64,000 bases of DNA, from NCBI GenBank assembly GCA_017794925.1, contig CP051238.1, positions 2,972,957 through 3,036,956 of the forward strand, written 5' to 3'. The notes beneath the pieces are model-generated. The model saw only the letters and a program-made list of their open reading frames with translations, did not search any database and was not told the origin of the DNA. The DNA is from Aestuariibacter sp. (GTDB lineage: Bacteria > Pseudomonadota > Gammaproteobacteria > Enterobacterales > Alteromonadaceae). Below, in pieces: positions 7,912 through 16,368 of this stretch (the first letter of the stretch is position 1; each line of letters opens with the position of its first letter). Position numbers and translations under genes: made by a program.

Positions 7912-10900
7912 ATGTTTCATAAGAACAAACTAGCAACAGCTGTATCCGGGGCACTTTGTGTCATGGTCGCGTCAGGCGCTTATGCACAGGAAGCGGGCAC
8001 AGTAGAAAAGATTGAAGTAAGAGGTGTACGAGGCAGTTTATCTCAGTCGATGAACGTTAAGCGTCAATCGGCGGGGGTTGTAGATGCCATTTCAGCAGAA
8101 GACATGGGTAAATTCCCTGATACCAACCTGGCGGAGTCTCTCCAGCGTATTACAGGTGTATCGATCAACCGTGTAAACGGTGAAGGATCTGAAGTAACCG
8201 TTCGTGGTTTTGGTGGTAACTTTAACCTGATTACGCTGAATGGTCGTCAAATGCCAGCAGCAAACGTTGCCTCCATTACAGGTAACCCACTTGATCAGGG
8301 TGCGTCGGGTACGACTCGTTCATTTGACTTCTCTAACCTGGCGTCAGAAGGTGTTAGTGGTATTGAAGTCTATAAAACGGGTCGCGCTGCCGTGCCATCG
8401 GGTGGTATTGGTGCCACCATTAATATCAATACTCTGAAGCCGCTTGCTCAAGGTAATGACCGCGCATCTATTGGTGTTAAAGCCATGAAAGATGAAGGCG
8501 GTGATGGCGTAACACCAGAATTAAGTGGTGTAGCCAACTGGGTTAATGATGACGGAAAATTCGGTGTTGCGTTGTTTGGTTCTTATCAGGAACGTGATTC
8601 TGGTAGCCGCCACATGAGTGTGGAAAACTACCAACTGTACAACTGGGATTCTACTTCTCCGGGTACGTTCGGTTTAGTTGACGGTGCGACTGTTACGAAT
8701 GCACCAGACGAAGGCCAGTTAGTGGCTATGCCTTCAAACCTGGGTATTGGTCTGAACGAAGACAATCGCGAACGTATCAACGGTATGTTAACGGTGCAGT
8801 ATGCGCCGAACGATAGCACGACGATTACGGCTGATGCGACTTACGCCAGCAACACTATTTCTTCAACGTCAATTGTTGATGGTATCTGGTTTGCACGTCA
8901 GTTCACTGATATGGAATTTGACGGTAACCCGGTAGTAGCAACACCTATTCGCTTTACAGAAGACATCGACGGCGGTAAAGACTTCTTCTTCCAGAACCTG
9001 GTTATGGGAGCGAAAGATGAGCTTAAATCATTTGGTTTTAACGTTGACTGGTGGGCAAATGACTCGCTAAACCTGCGTTTTGACGCGTCTGTTGCAGAAG
9101 CAAGCAGTGGCGGTAATGGTCCGTACGGTAAAAACGTAATCCGCTTTAACGTAGCCGGTGCTACGGCTGGTTGGCAAACCGTTGACTACTCACAGTCACT
9201 GCCTCAAGCCAGCATCGTGGTAGATGACTCTATCAAGGGTAACAACAACGGTATCTTTGACTTGCCAGATGTTGGTCCACAGGTAACCCGCGCTATTTCG
9301 TCTGATCAGACATCTAAAGTTAATCAGTTCCGCTTCGACGGTACCTGGGATAAAGGCGCTGACGTTAAACTGGATTTCGGTTTAGGTTATATGTCCACAG
9401 AAATGCAGCAGATTCGTTATGAAACTGAGGCTCAGCTTGGTGGTTGGGGTGTTGCTGATGTAGGCAATATTCCGGAAGGTCTGTTGGACGTTACCTGTAC
9501 AGCTTGTGCGTTCCAGGATCACAACATGAACGGTGTTGCCGGTGCTGATTCAATTGCTGTACCTTCTGGTGCAACTACCATTCCTCTGGGTAGCGTGTCG
9601 TTCCGCGGTAATGCCGTTGAGCTGTTAAATGCAGTGGCACCTGCTTATGGTTACACACCTGGTGACTTACCAGCGGTTAGCTCTGCCAATAACACTGTAA
9701 AAGAAGACATTTTGTCGTTGTACGCTATGGCGACGATGGACGGTGAAATTGGTGGTTATGAAGCCAACTTAGTGGTTGGTGCGCGTTACGAGCGTACTGA
9801 TGTAACGTCAATTTCACTGCAATCGGTACCTGAGCAAATCTTATGGACCTCGGATAACGATTTCCGTATTCAGTTAGGCTCTAATACACAAGCGTTGTCA
9901 GAAGATCATACTTATGAAAGCTTCCTGCCAAATATTGACGTGTCGTTGAACCTGACTGATGATCTGAAAGCCCGTGCTTCATACAGCATGACGCTGGCGC
10001 GACCAGCTTATAATCAGATGTATACCGCGACCAGCATTGGTGCACCAGGTCGTCCGACATACCTGGGTGGTGTTGCTTCGGGTAGCCGTGGTAACGCCAA
10101 ACTGGATCCGTTGCTGTCGAATAACTTCGACCTGTCATTGGAATACTACTACGATGATGCCAGCATGGTGTCAGTCGGTTACTACCGCAAAGACGTAGAA
10201 AACTTCGTAGGTACGCAACAGGTTTCACAAAGTCTGTTCGGTTTACTTGATGCCACATCAGGTAATGCCGGAACCACCTCTGGTGATGCTATTGCGGCAT
10301 TGCAGGAACGCGGCATTGAGGTTACCGAGCGTAACTACTTTACTATGACCGCATTGCTGGCTAACCCGGATGCTTATCCAAATGGAGCAGATGACTTTGA
10401 AGAAGGTCAGTTATTCGCAGACGAAGTATTTGCTGCTTATGACGTAGCCCCTGAAGCGGGTGATCCGTTGCTGCAGTTTGAAGTGACTCAGCCGGTGAAC
10501 AACCAAAGCGCACGTATCTCTGGTTACGAGTTGGCGTGGCAGCACTTCTTTGGTGAAAGTGGGTTTGGTTATCAGGCTAACTTTACCATCGTAGACGGCG
10601 ATATTGGCTACGACGTAGGTGCCGATCCTTCACTTGACCAGTTTGCCCTGGAAGGTCTGTCAGACAGTGCTAACATCGTATTCATTTACGAGAAAGATGG
10701 TCTGTCAGCTCGTGTTGCTTATAACTGGCGTGATGCCTTCTTGTCAGAAGTTAACCGGTCAGTGTCCTCTGTTCGTAACCCGTTATTTGTTGACGAGTAC
10801 GAGCAAATCGACATTAACGTAAGCTATGACTTCAGCGAAGATCTGACGGTTAGCATGGACATCATTAACCTGACTGAAGAAGGTCAGCGTCAATATGGTC

Positions 10901-10974
10901 GTAGCTACAACAATACGTTCTTTGTACAAGAACTGGATAGACGTTTCGTGTTGAGTGCACGCTACAACTTCTAA
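7912..10974 (+). CDS. TonB-dependent receptor
   Basis: 1020 residues. Start is the ATG at 7912, after GGAAA at 7900-7904; it gives a clean Sec signal (MFHKNKLATAVSGALCVMVASGAYA, cleavage before QEAG). A TonB-box-like VEKIEVRG follows, then the plug domain (AEDMGKFPDTNLAESLQRITGVSINR, EVTVRGFGGNFNLITLNGRQMP) and a long 22-strand barrel ending in the aromatic terminus LSARYNF. The SVDAIS/GKFPDTNLAESLQR pattern is that of the large receptors of Caulobacter, Xanthomonas and Alteromonas that take up carbohydrates or other scarce nutrients, not of siderophore receptors. It is the first gene of the cluster that continues to 16368. The ligand is unknown. Confidence 0.93.
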   Translation: MFHKNKLATAVSGALCVMVASGAYAQEAGTVEKIEVRGVRGSLSQSMNVKRQSAGVVDAISAEDMGKFPDTNLAESLQRITGVSINRVNGEGSEVTVRGFGGNFNLITLNGRQMPAANVASITGNPLDQGASGTTRSFDFSNLASEGVSGIEVYKTGRAAVPSGGIGATININTLKPLAQGNDRASIGVKAMKDEGGDGVTPELSGVANWVNDDGKFGVALFGSYQERDSGSRHMSVENYQLYNWDSTSPGTFGLVDGATVTNAPDEGQLVAMPSNLGIGLNEDNRERINGMLTVQYAPNDSTTITADATYASNTISSTSIVDGIWFARQFTDMEFDGNPVVATPIRFTEDIDGGKDFFFQNLVMGAKDELKSFGFNVDWWANDSLNLRFDASVAEASSGGNGPYGKNVIRFNVAGATAGWQTVDYSQSLPQASIVVDDSIKGNNNGIFDLPDVGPQVTRAISSDQTSKVNQFRFDGTWDKGADVKLDFGLGYMSTEMQQIRYETEAQLGGWGVADVGNIPEGLLDVTCTACAFQDHNMNGVAGADSIAVPSGATTIPLGSVSFRGNAVELLNAVAPAYGYTPGDLPAVSSANNTVKEDILSLYAMATMDGEIGGYEANLVVGARYERTDVTSISLQSVPEQILWTSDNDFRIQLGSNTQALSEDHTYESFLPNIDVSLNLTDDLKARASYSMTLARPAYNQMYTATSIGAPGRPTYLGGVASGSRGNAKLDPLLSNNFDLSLEYYYDDASMVSVGYYRKDVENFVGTQQVSQSLFGLLDATSGNAGTTSGDAIAALQERGIEVTERNYFTMTALLANPDAYPNGADDFEEGQLFADEVFAAYDVAPEAGDPLLQFEVTQPVNNQSARISGYELAWQHFFGESGFGYQANFTIVDGDIGYDVGADPSLDQFALEGLSDSANIVFIYEKDGLSARVAYNWRDAFLSEVNRSVSSVRNPLFVDEYEQIDINVSYDFSEDLTVSMDIINLTEEGQRQYGRSYNNTFFVQELDRRFVLSARYNF

Positions 10975-10983
10975 TCCGTAAAA

Positions 10984-11010
10984 GCTGCCTGATTGGTTGG
11001 GTCAGGCAGC
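10984..11010 (+). terminator. Hairpin after the TonB receptor
   Basis: Perfect nine-base arms GCTGCCTGA (10984-10992) and TCAGGCAGC (11002-11010), followed by the mildly T-rich GGTTTCTATT. It may act as a partial terminator that lowers expression of the downstream genes relative to the receptor. Confidence 0.6.
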
Positions 11011-11204
11011 GGTTTCTATTACCGCCAGATTCTGGTTTGCCTGCTTTGCCGGGTAGAGGTAGGATGCACACTGGCGGTTCATTTTAGGGACAGTGTGAAT
11101 AAGCCTTTGTTCAAACGGTAGCATTCTCATTTTACCGTTAACTGTTTTGCCAAATACAAAATTGGGTTTATTGATACTTTTCTTAGCTATTTGCGAAGTA
11201 TGTT

Positions 11205-11933
11205 ATGTCAAATATTACCGTGTTAAACAACATTGATCACAGTGCTCTGAAGGTCAATGTTAATCCTGCAGATAATGCGTCGCTTAACGTCAATCGCACG
11301 CAGGTTTATGCCTCAGAAATTGCCGATCTTCAAAAAGAGTTTCCTGTTCTCATTTATCGCGATGAAGCCACTGAAGTACTTCAGCTTCATGCGATTCTGG
11401 GCCTTGAAAAAGATGAAAACCTGTTCCTGGATGAGAACGGCTGGACGACGCGTTTTGTGCCGTCACTGCTGGCAAGAGGGCCTTTTAGTATAGGTTATAA
11501 GCAGGGTGTGGAAGAGGGGGAGAAACCGGCCCCTATGATTTGCATCGATTTGGACGATGACAGAGTGAATGAACACTCAGGTGAAGACATCTTTTTGCCA
11601 ATGGGCGGTGAGTCTTCTTATTTACAATACATAAAAAAGGCACTTCAGACCGTCGAAAGCGGTGCGCAGTACAATCAAACTCTGTTTGCATTGGTGACAG
11701 AGATGGATTTGCTTGAGCCTGTGTCGGTAGAAATCAAACTGAGTAATGTTGAACAGGTAAAACTAAATAACTACTTCACTATAAATCAGCAGAAACTGGC
11801 TGCTTTATCCGGAGACCAACTAATGCGGTTAAATCAGTTCGGTATGCTTGGTCCACTGTATTTGCTGATGGCGTCCATGGGCAATTTTCAACGGCTGATC
11901 GCATTGAAAAACGCCAGGAATGCAATGATTTAA
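11205..11933 (+). CDS. SapC-family protein
   Basis: 242 residues, no signal peptide or membrane segment. The segment VYASEIADLQKEFPVLIYRDEATEVLQLHAILGLEKDENLFLDENGW followed by VPSLLARGPFSIGY is the SapC domain (Pfam PF07277), first named after an S-layer-linked gene. Biochemical function is unknown. In many Alteromonadales, Xanthomonadales and Caulobacterales genomes SapC genes lie next to TonB receptors, cupin_8 proteins and tryptophan-halogenase-like genes, exactly as here. It begins 230 bases after the receptor, behind the hairpin at 10984-11010, and 13 bases before the cupin gene. Confidence 0.85.
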   Translation: MSNITVLNNIDHSALKVNVNPADNASLNVNRTQVYASEIADLQKEFPVLIYRDEATEVLQLHAILGLEKDENLFLDENGWTTRFVPSLLARGPFSIGYKQGVEEGEKPAPMICIDLDDDRVNEHSGEDIFLPMGGESSYLQYIKKALQTVESGAQYNQTLFALVTEMDLLEPVSVEIKLSNVEQVKLNNYFTINQQKLAALSGDQLMRLNQFGMLGPLYLLMASMGNFQRLIALKNARNAMI

Positions 11934-11946
11934 GCAGGGCTGTAGC

Positions 11947-12972
11947 ATGGCAAAAAATACTGTATTGGTGCTGGAAGGTATAACGCCCGACAGCATTCCG
12001 TTTGACGATTTATTTGCGCTTAACAAGCCGGTCATTCTGAAAGGGCTGGTAAAATCCTGGCCGTTGGTTAAACAAGGGCAGTCCTCTGGACGGGCATTAC
12101 TCGAAACACTGACCAACGCCGATAATGGAAACCCATTGTTAGTTTACAAAGGCGCCCCTAACATTTCGGGCCGCTTTGGCTACAACGATACGTGTACAGG
12201 GTTTAATTATGTGACCGAAAAAGCCCGACTATCCAACGTATTGGCACACATTTCTGAACAACTTGAACAAGAAGAACACGATTACCTTTATATCAATTCA
12301 TTGCGTTTCGACCAGGGGTTACCTGAGTTAAGTGCTCAGAATACACTGCAATTTACTCATCCTGAATTCGATGATAATCAGCCGGTTCCTAAAATTTGGA
12401 TTGGAACAGAGTCAGTCGCTGCTGCGCACTTTGATCAACCAAAAAACATTGCATGTTGTGTATTAGGTAAGCGTCGTTTCACGTTATTCCCACCTGAACA
12501 AGTTGAAAATCTGTATCCTGGACCGCTCAGTCCTACGCCTGGTGGGCAGGTTGTTACCGTGGCAAATCTTGCAGAGCCGGACTTTGATACCTTTCCGAAA
12601 TTGAAAACCGCGCTGGACAATGCCTATATTGCCGATCTCGAACCGGGTGATGGTCTGTATTATCCGAGTATGTGGTGGCACGAAGTGGAAGCGCAGGACC
12701 GCTTTAATGTCATGGTGAATTTTTGGTGGATGACGGCTAAACCGTTTCTTGGTAATCCTATGGATACGTTATTACACGGGATGTTGAGTCTGCGTGATAA
12801 ACCCGAATCTGAGAAAGCCGCCTGGCGAACATTATTCGACTATTATGTATTTGGTGAATCAACGCAGGTCACTGCGCATCTTCCACCTGAGTGTCATGGT
12901 CCTTTGGCACCCATGAACGATGTGTCGGCGCGACGAATGCGTGCGATGTTACTAAACAATCTAAACCGTTAA
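11947..12972 (+). CDS. Cupin-like (cupin_8/JmjC-type) protein, probable Fe(II)/2-oxoglutarate oxygenase fold
   Basis: 341 residues, cytoplasmic. The opening FDDLFALNKPVILKGLVKSWPLVKQG is typical of cupin_8 proteins. KIWIGTESVAAAHFDQPKNIACCVLGKRRFTLFPPEQVENLYPGPL contains the HxD metal pair (H in AAHFD) and the FTLFPP motif; GDGLYYPSMWWHEVEA supplies the distal histidine. These three ligands are what a hydroxylase of the FIH/JmjC class needs, so the site looks complete. The substrate is unknown; a role in modifying a protein, peptide or sugar acceptor handled by the neighbouring halogenase-like enzymes is only an inference. Confidence 0.83.
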   Translation: MAKNTVLVLEGITPDSIPFDDLFALNKPVILKGLVKSWPLVKQGQSSGRALLETLTNADNGNPLLVYKGAPNISGRFGYNDTCTGFNYVTEKARLSNVLAHISEQLEQEEHDYLYINSLRFDQGLPELSAQNTLQFTHPEFDDNQPVPKIWIGTESVAAAHFDQPKNIACCVLGKRRFTLFPPEQVENLYPGPLSPTPGGQVVTVANLAEPDFDTFPKLKTALDNAYIADLEPGDGLYYPSMWWHEVEAQDRFNVMVNFWWMTAKPFLGNPMDTLLHGMLSLRDKPESEKAAWRTLFDYYVFGESTQVTAHLPPECHGPLAPMNDVSARRMRAMLLNNLNR

Positions 12973-12984
12973 ACGAGTGTGTAA

Positions 12985-14478
12985 ATGACACAAAATAAAA
13001 CTCGCGTTGTCATTGCCGGTGGTGGTACCGCTGGTTGGTTAAGCGCGTTTAGCCTGGTTACCCGGTTAGGTGGGTTACTGGACATCACGTTAGTAGAGTC
13101 TGATCAGATTGGTACCGTGGGGGTGGGCGAAGCAACTATTCCCACCATGTGTAATTTTCATCGTCTGATGGGGCTGGACGAGCGTGAGTTTATGGCGGCG
13201 ACGCAGGCCACATTTAAACTGGGAATACAGTTCGACAATTGGGGAAGCCAGGGCGACAGCTACGTACACTCTTTTGGCGAGATAGGCCAGCGTTCCTGGA
13301 TGGCAGAGTTTCACGAGTTTTGGATGGAGGCCGTCGCCAACGGTCAGCAGGACACACTGGAAGATTATTGCCTGGAATTAAAAGCGGCCAAACAAAACAA
13401 GTTTGCATTAAAAGTTGGGAACAGACCGCTTAACTTTGCTTACCATCTCGATGCCACGGCTTACGCAGCTTACTTACGTAAAAAAGCCGAAATAGCTGGC
13501 GTTACGCGCTTTGAAGGTAAAATTACGTCAGTCACTAAACACACAGAATCGGGTAACCTGAATGCATTGGTTCTGGATAATGGCAAACATGTTGAAGGCG
13601 ATGTGTTTATTGACTGTACCGGGTTTCGGGCATTGTTAATGGGTGAAGAGCTTGGCGTCGGTTACGATGACTGGAGCCATCTGTTAGCCGCAGATCGCGC
13701 CATTGCCATACAGACAACGGCAGTTGAACCTCCTCGACCCTACACGATCGCGACAGCACATAAAGCCGGCTGGCAATGGCGAATTCCTTTGCAGTCCCGA
13801 GTGGGCAACGGCATTGTCTATAGCAGTCGCTTTTCAGATGACGAGACAGCGCTGGATACTCTGATGTCGAATGTGACTGGCGATGCAGTAACAGCGCCAC
13901 GTTATCTGAAGTTTAAAACCGGCATACGTCAGAAAGCCTGGGCTAACAACTGTATTGCGATTGGATTGAGCAGTGGCTTCCTGGAGCCGTTAGAGTCTAC
14001 CAGTATTCATCTGGTCACAACGGCATTGATTCGTTTAATGAAGCTATTTCCCTTTGAGGGTGAATGCACGCTGCTGGCGGAACGGTACAATCGCGAAACC
14101 AGAAAAGAGATGGAAACCATCCGTGATTTCATTGTGTTGCATTACCACCTGACCCAGCGTGACGACAGTGATTTCTGGCATTTTTACCGGACCATGGATA
14201 TTCCTGAATCTTTGCAGCATCGCATGGCGATGTTTGCCGAACATGGTTATGTGTGGCCTGATGATGTGGCGTTGTTCCGGGTTGATTCCTGGGTACAGGT
14301 AATGATGGGGCAAGGGTTAATGCCAAAACGTCATCACGGTGCCAGTCGCATGTTACCAACACAGTCGTTGACTCAACAATTAACGGCCTTCAAGCAGTCG
14401 GTGAATAACGCGCTGGCGCAACTGCCTGAACACGGCACCTTTTTGCAACAGTACTGTCCGGCTGATAAAGGCGTATAA
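12985..14478 (+). CDS. Flavin-dependent tryptophan-halogenase-like protein, copy 1
   Basis: 497 residues. The FAD motif GGGTAGW lies at residues 12-18, the conserved lysine that forms or guides the halogenating species at K78 (TFKLGI), the halogenase-specific WxWxIP at W263-P268, and the EPLES segment with the catalytic glutamate near residues 334-338. All hallmarks of the PrnA/RebH family are therefore present. A flavin reductase is not encoded nearby. Members beside TonB receptors form a distinct clade; some characterised relatives brominate free indole in vitro, but their natural substrate is not established. It starts 12 bases after the cupin gene and is followed by a paralogue. Confidence 0.88.
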   Translation: MTQNKTRVVIAGGGTAGWLSAFSLVTRLGGLLDITLVESDQIGTVGVGEATIPTMCNFHRLMGLDEREFMAATQATFKLGIQFDNWGSQGDSYVHSFGEIGQRSWMAEFHEFWMEAVANGQQDTLEDYCLELKAAKQNKFALKVGNRPLNFAYHLDATAYAAYLRKKAEIAGVTRFEGKITSVTKHTESGNLNALVLDNGKHVEGDVFIDCTGFRALLMGEELGVGYDDWSHLLAADRAIAIQTTAVEPPRPYTIATAHKAGWQWRIPLQSRVGNGIVYSSRFSDDETALDTLMSNVTGDAVTAPRYLKFKTGIRQKAWANNCIAIGLSSGFLEPLESTSIHLVTTALIRLMKLFPFEGECTLLAERYNRETRKEMETIRDFIVLHYHLTQRDDSDFWHFYRTMDIPESLQHRMAMFAEHGYVWPDDVALFRVDSWVQVMMGQGLMPKRHHGASRMLPTQSLTQQLTAFKQSVNNALAQLPEHGTFLQQYCPADKGV

Positions 14479-14496
14479 CCGAGGAACTCGTCAAGT

Positions 14497-16029
14497 ATGA
14501 AAACCCGAGTTGTCATTGTTGGTGGGGGAACTGCTGGCTGGCTAACTGCAGGCATTATCGCGTCGCGAAACCCATTATTGGGAGAAGATAGTACTACGGA
14601 AGTGGTGTTGCTTGAGTCTCCTGACGTTAAAAACCTGGGGGTAGGTGAGGGAACCTGGCCGACCATGCGCGATACGCTGAAGCAAATTGGTATATCTGAG
14701 CGAGCTTTTTTGCGTTGTTGCGATGCCAGTTTCAAACAAGCATCTAAGTTTGTCGGCTGGCGACAAGACGCAAATCACTATTATTACCATCCCTTTACAG
14801 CGCCTGCCGGTTATGGCGTTGTAAGCCTGGCGGATGATTGGACAGATGCCGGGTGTCCGGGTGATTTTGAATCCTGGGTCAGTGCACAAGGGCATGCTTG
14901 TGAACAACATCTCACTCCCAAGTTACCTCAACTACCAGAATATGCCTTTACCTATAATTATGGCTATCACTTAAATGCGGGTAAGTTTGTTGCATTATTA
15001 CATGAGCATTGCACAGACAGGTTGGGTGTTACTTATCGGCAAGGCCATGTAACAAGTATTGAGAGTCATGAAAACGGCGCGATCAAATCGCTTACTCTGG
15101 ACAATGGCAATGTTGTTGAAGGCGACTTGTTTGTTGATTGCAGTGGCTTTTCGTCAGTACTGATTGGAAAGCACTATCAGGTGCCTTTTGTATCGCAACG
15201 TGGCGTTTTGTTTAACGATACGGCGATTGCTGCACAGGTCAATTATACAGAGGAGCAGACGCCTATCGCGTCAGCTACCGTAGCAACTGCGCAGTCACAC
15301 GGGTGGATTTGGGATATTGCATTGCAAAGCCGCCGTGGGATTGGCCATGTATTTGCCAGTGAATTTTGCGATGCTGAGCAAGCTGAACAAACATTGCGAC
15401 GTTACATTGCCGGTGATGCCAACCTGCTACAAGATGATGTCACCACCCGTGTCATACGCTTTGATCCCGGTCACCGAAAATACTTTTGGCATCATAACTG
15501 TGTGGCGATTGGCGTGTCAGCCGGATTTGTTGAACCCCTTGAGGCAACCGCTTTAGTATTGATTGAAAAGTCGGCAGAGTGGATAGCGGATCAATTGCCC
15601 CGAACACCGGCTGCAATGCAAGTACTGGCTAAACGCTTTAATCAGATGACGAATGCGCGTTGGCAGGAAATCATCGACTTTATAAAATTACACTATGTGT
15701 TGTCTGATCGTACAGATTCAGCTTACTGGCGAACACATCAGCACCACGAAAGCTGGACTGAATCTTTAAGCGAGGCATTACAGCTTTGGCAAAGTCAGCC
15801 GCCAGGTCTCAACGAGTCCAATAACCGACAAGAATTGTTTTCGTCAGCCAGTAAGCAGTATGTGTTGTTTGGTATGGGGTTCCGGTCGACAGATTGGCAA
15901 ACATCGGGGCTATTGCCCTTGCAGAAGCCCCTTATTGAGCGCTTCAAAAGAGAGATTCAGCAACACGTTAACCGTGTGAATACGGAACTATTGACCAATC
16001 GGGAATATCTGCAAAAATTGAAGCGGTAA
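14497..16029 (+). CDS. Flavin-dependent tryptophan-halogenase-like protein, copy 2
   Basis: 510 residues, clearly homologous to the preceding gene. GGGTAGW lies at residues 9-15, the conserved lysine at K80 (SFKQAS), and the EPLEAT segment is kept. The halogenase WxWxIP motif reads WIWDIA (270-275): both tryptophans remain but the proline is alanine. This may mark a changed reaction or substrate. A GAGGAACTCG stretch before the ATG acts as ribosome site; the 18-base gap to copy 1 implies one transcript. The two copies are well diverged, so they are more likely partners or specialised paralogues than a recent duplication. Confidence 0.86.
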   Translation: MKTRVVIVGGGTAGWLTAGIIASRNPLLGEDSTTEVVLLESPDVKNLGVGEGTWPTMRDTLKQIGISERAFLRCCDASFKQASKFVGWRQDANHYYYHPFTAPAGYGVVSLADDWTDAGCPGDFESWVSAQGHACEQHLTPKLPQLPEYAFTYNYGYHLNAGKFVALLHEHCTDRLGVTYRQGHVTSIESHENGAIKSLTLDNGNVVEGDLFVDCSGFSSVLIGKHYQVPFVSQRGVLFNDTAIAAQVNYTEEQTPIASATVATAQSHGWIWDIALQSRRGIGHVFASEFCDAEQAEQTLRRYIAGDANLLQDDVTTRVIRFDPGHRKYFWHHNCVAIGVSAGFVEPLEATALVLIEKSAEWIADQLPRTPAAMQVLAKRFNQMTNARWQEIIDFIKLHYVLSDRTDSAYWRTHQHHESWTESLSEALQLWQSQPPGLNESNNRQELFSSASKQYVLFGMGFRSTDWQTSGLLPLQKPLIERFKREIQQHVNRVNTELLTNREYLQKLKR

Positions 16030-16050
16030 CGCTGTTTCAAGGACGAGAGT

Positions 16051-16368
16051 ATGTCACTTCCCCCACACAGTATTCGTAATACATTAATCAGCCTGTTGGC
16101 GGTTAGTCTCGTTTTATCTTCGTTTTTCTGGAATGAAGCACGTAAGGAAGTGGTTTATTTGTGTGGTAATTTTGGCACTGGCGTTAGCCAGCAAAGTGTA
16201 ATGAATCAACTGGCTACGGCCAATTTACTGGATGTGACACAGCTAACAACGGATTATGGTATCAGGGTTGTATCAGACAGTGCGGTGAGCCTGAGAATGT
16301 ATCGATGCAATATTGATATTGGCACTGACGGTAAAGTCATTACCGCCAGTGTAAGTGGTTGGTTTTAG
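16051..16368 (+). CDS. Small membrane-anchored protein of the halogenase cluster
   Basis: 105 residues, not recognised. Residues 10-27 (NTLISLLAVSLVLSSFFW) form one hydrophobic segment, either a signal anchor or an uncleaved signal, leaving a roughly 75-residue domain outside the cytoplasm with two cysteines (VYLCGNF, MYRCNID) that could form a disulfide. It follows copy 2 by 21 bases with a GGACGAGAG ribosome site and is the last gene of the cluster. Its stop overlaps the end of the convergent metal permease by four bases. No function is proposed beyond membership in this system. Confidence 0.7.
   Translation: MSLPPHSIRNTLISLLAVSLVLSSFFWNEARKEVVYLCGNFGTGVSQQSVMNQLATANLLDVTQLTTDYGIRVVSDSAVSLRMYRCNIDIGTDGKVITASVSGWF

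Noticed and set aside
9881..10258. 125-residue minus-strand frame inside the TonB receptor
   Set aside because: Antisense shadow of barrel-coding sequence with no motif.
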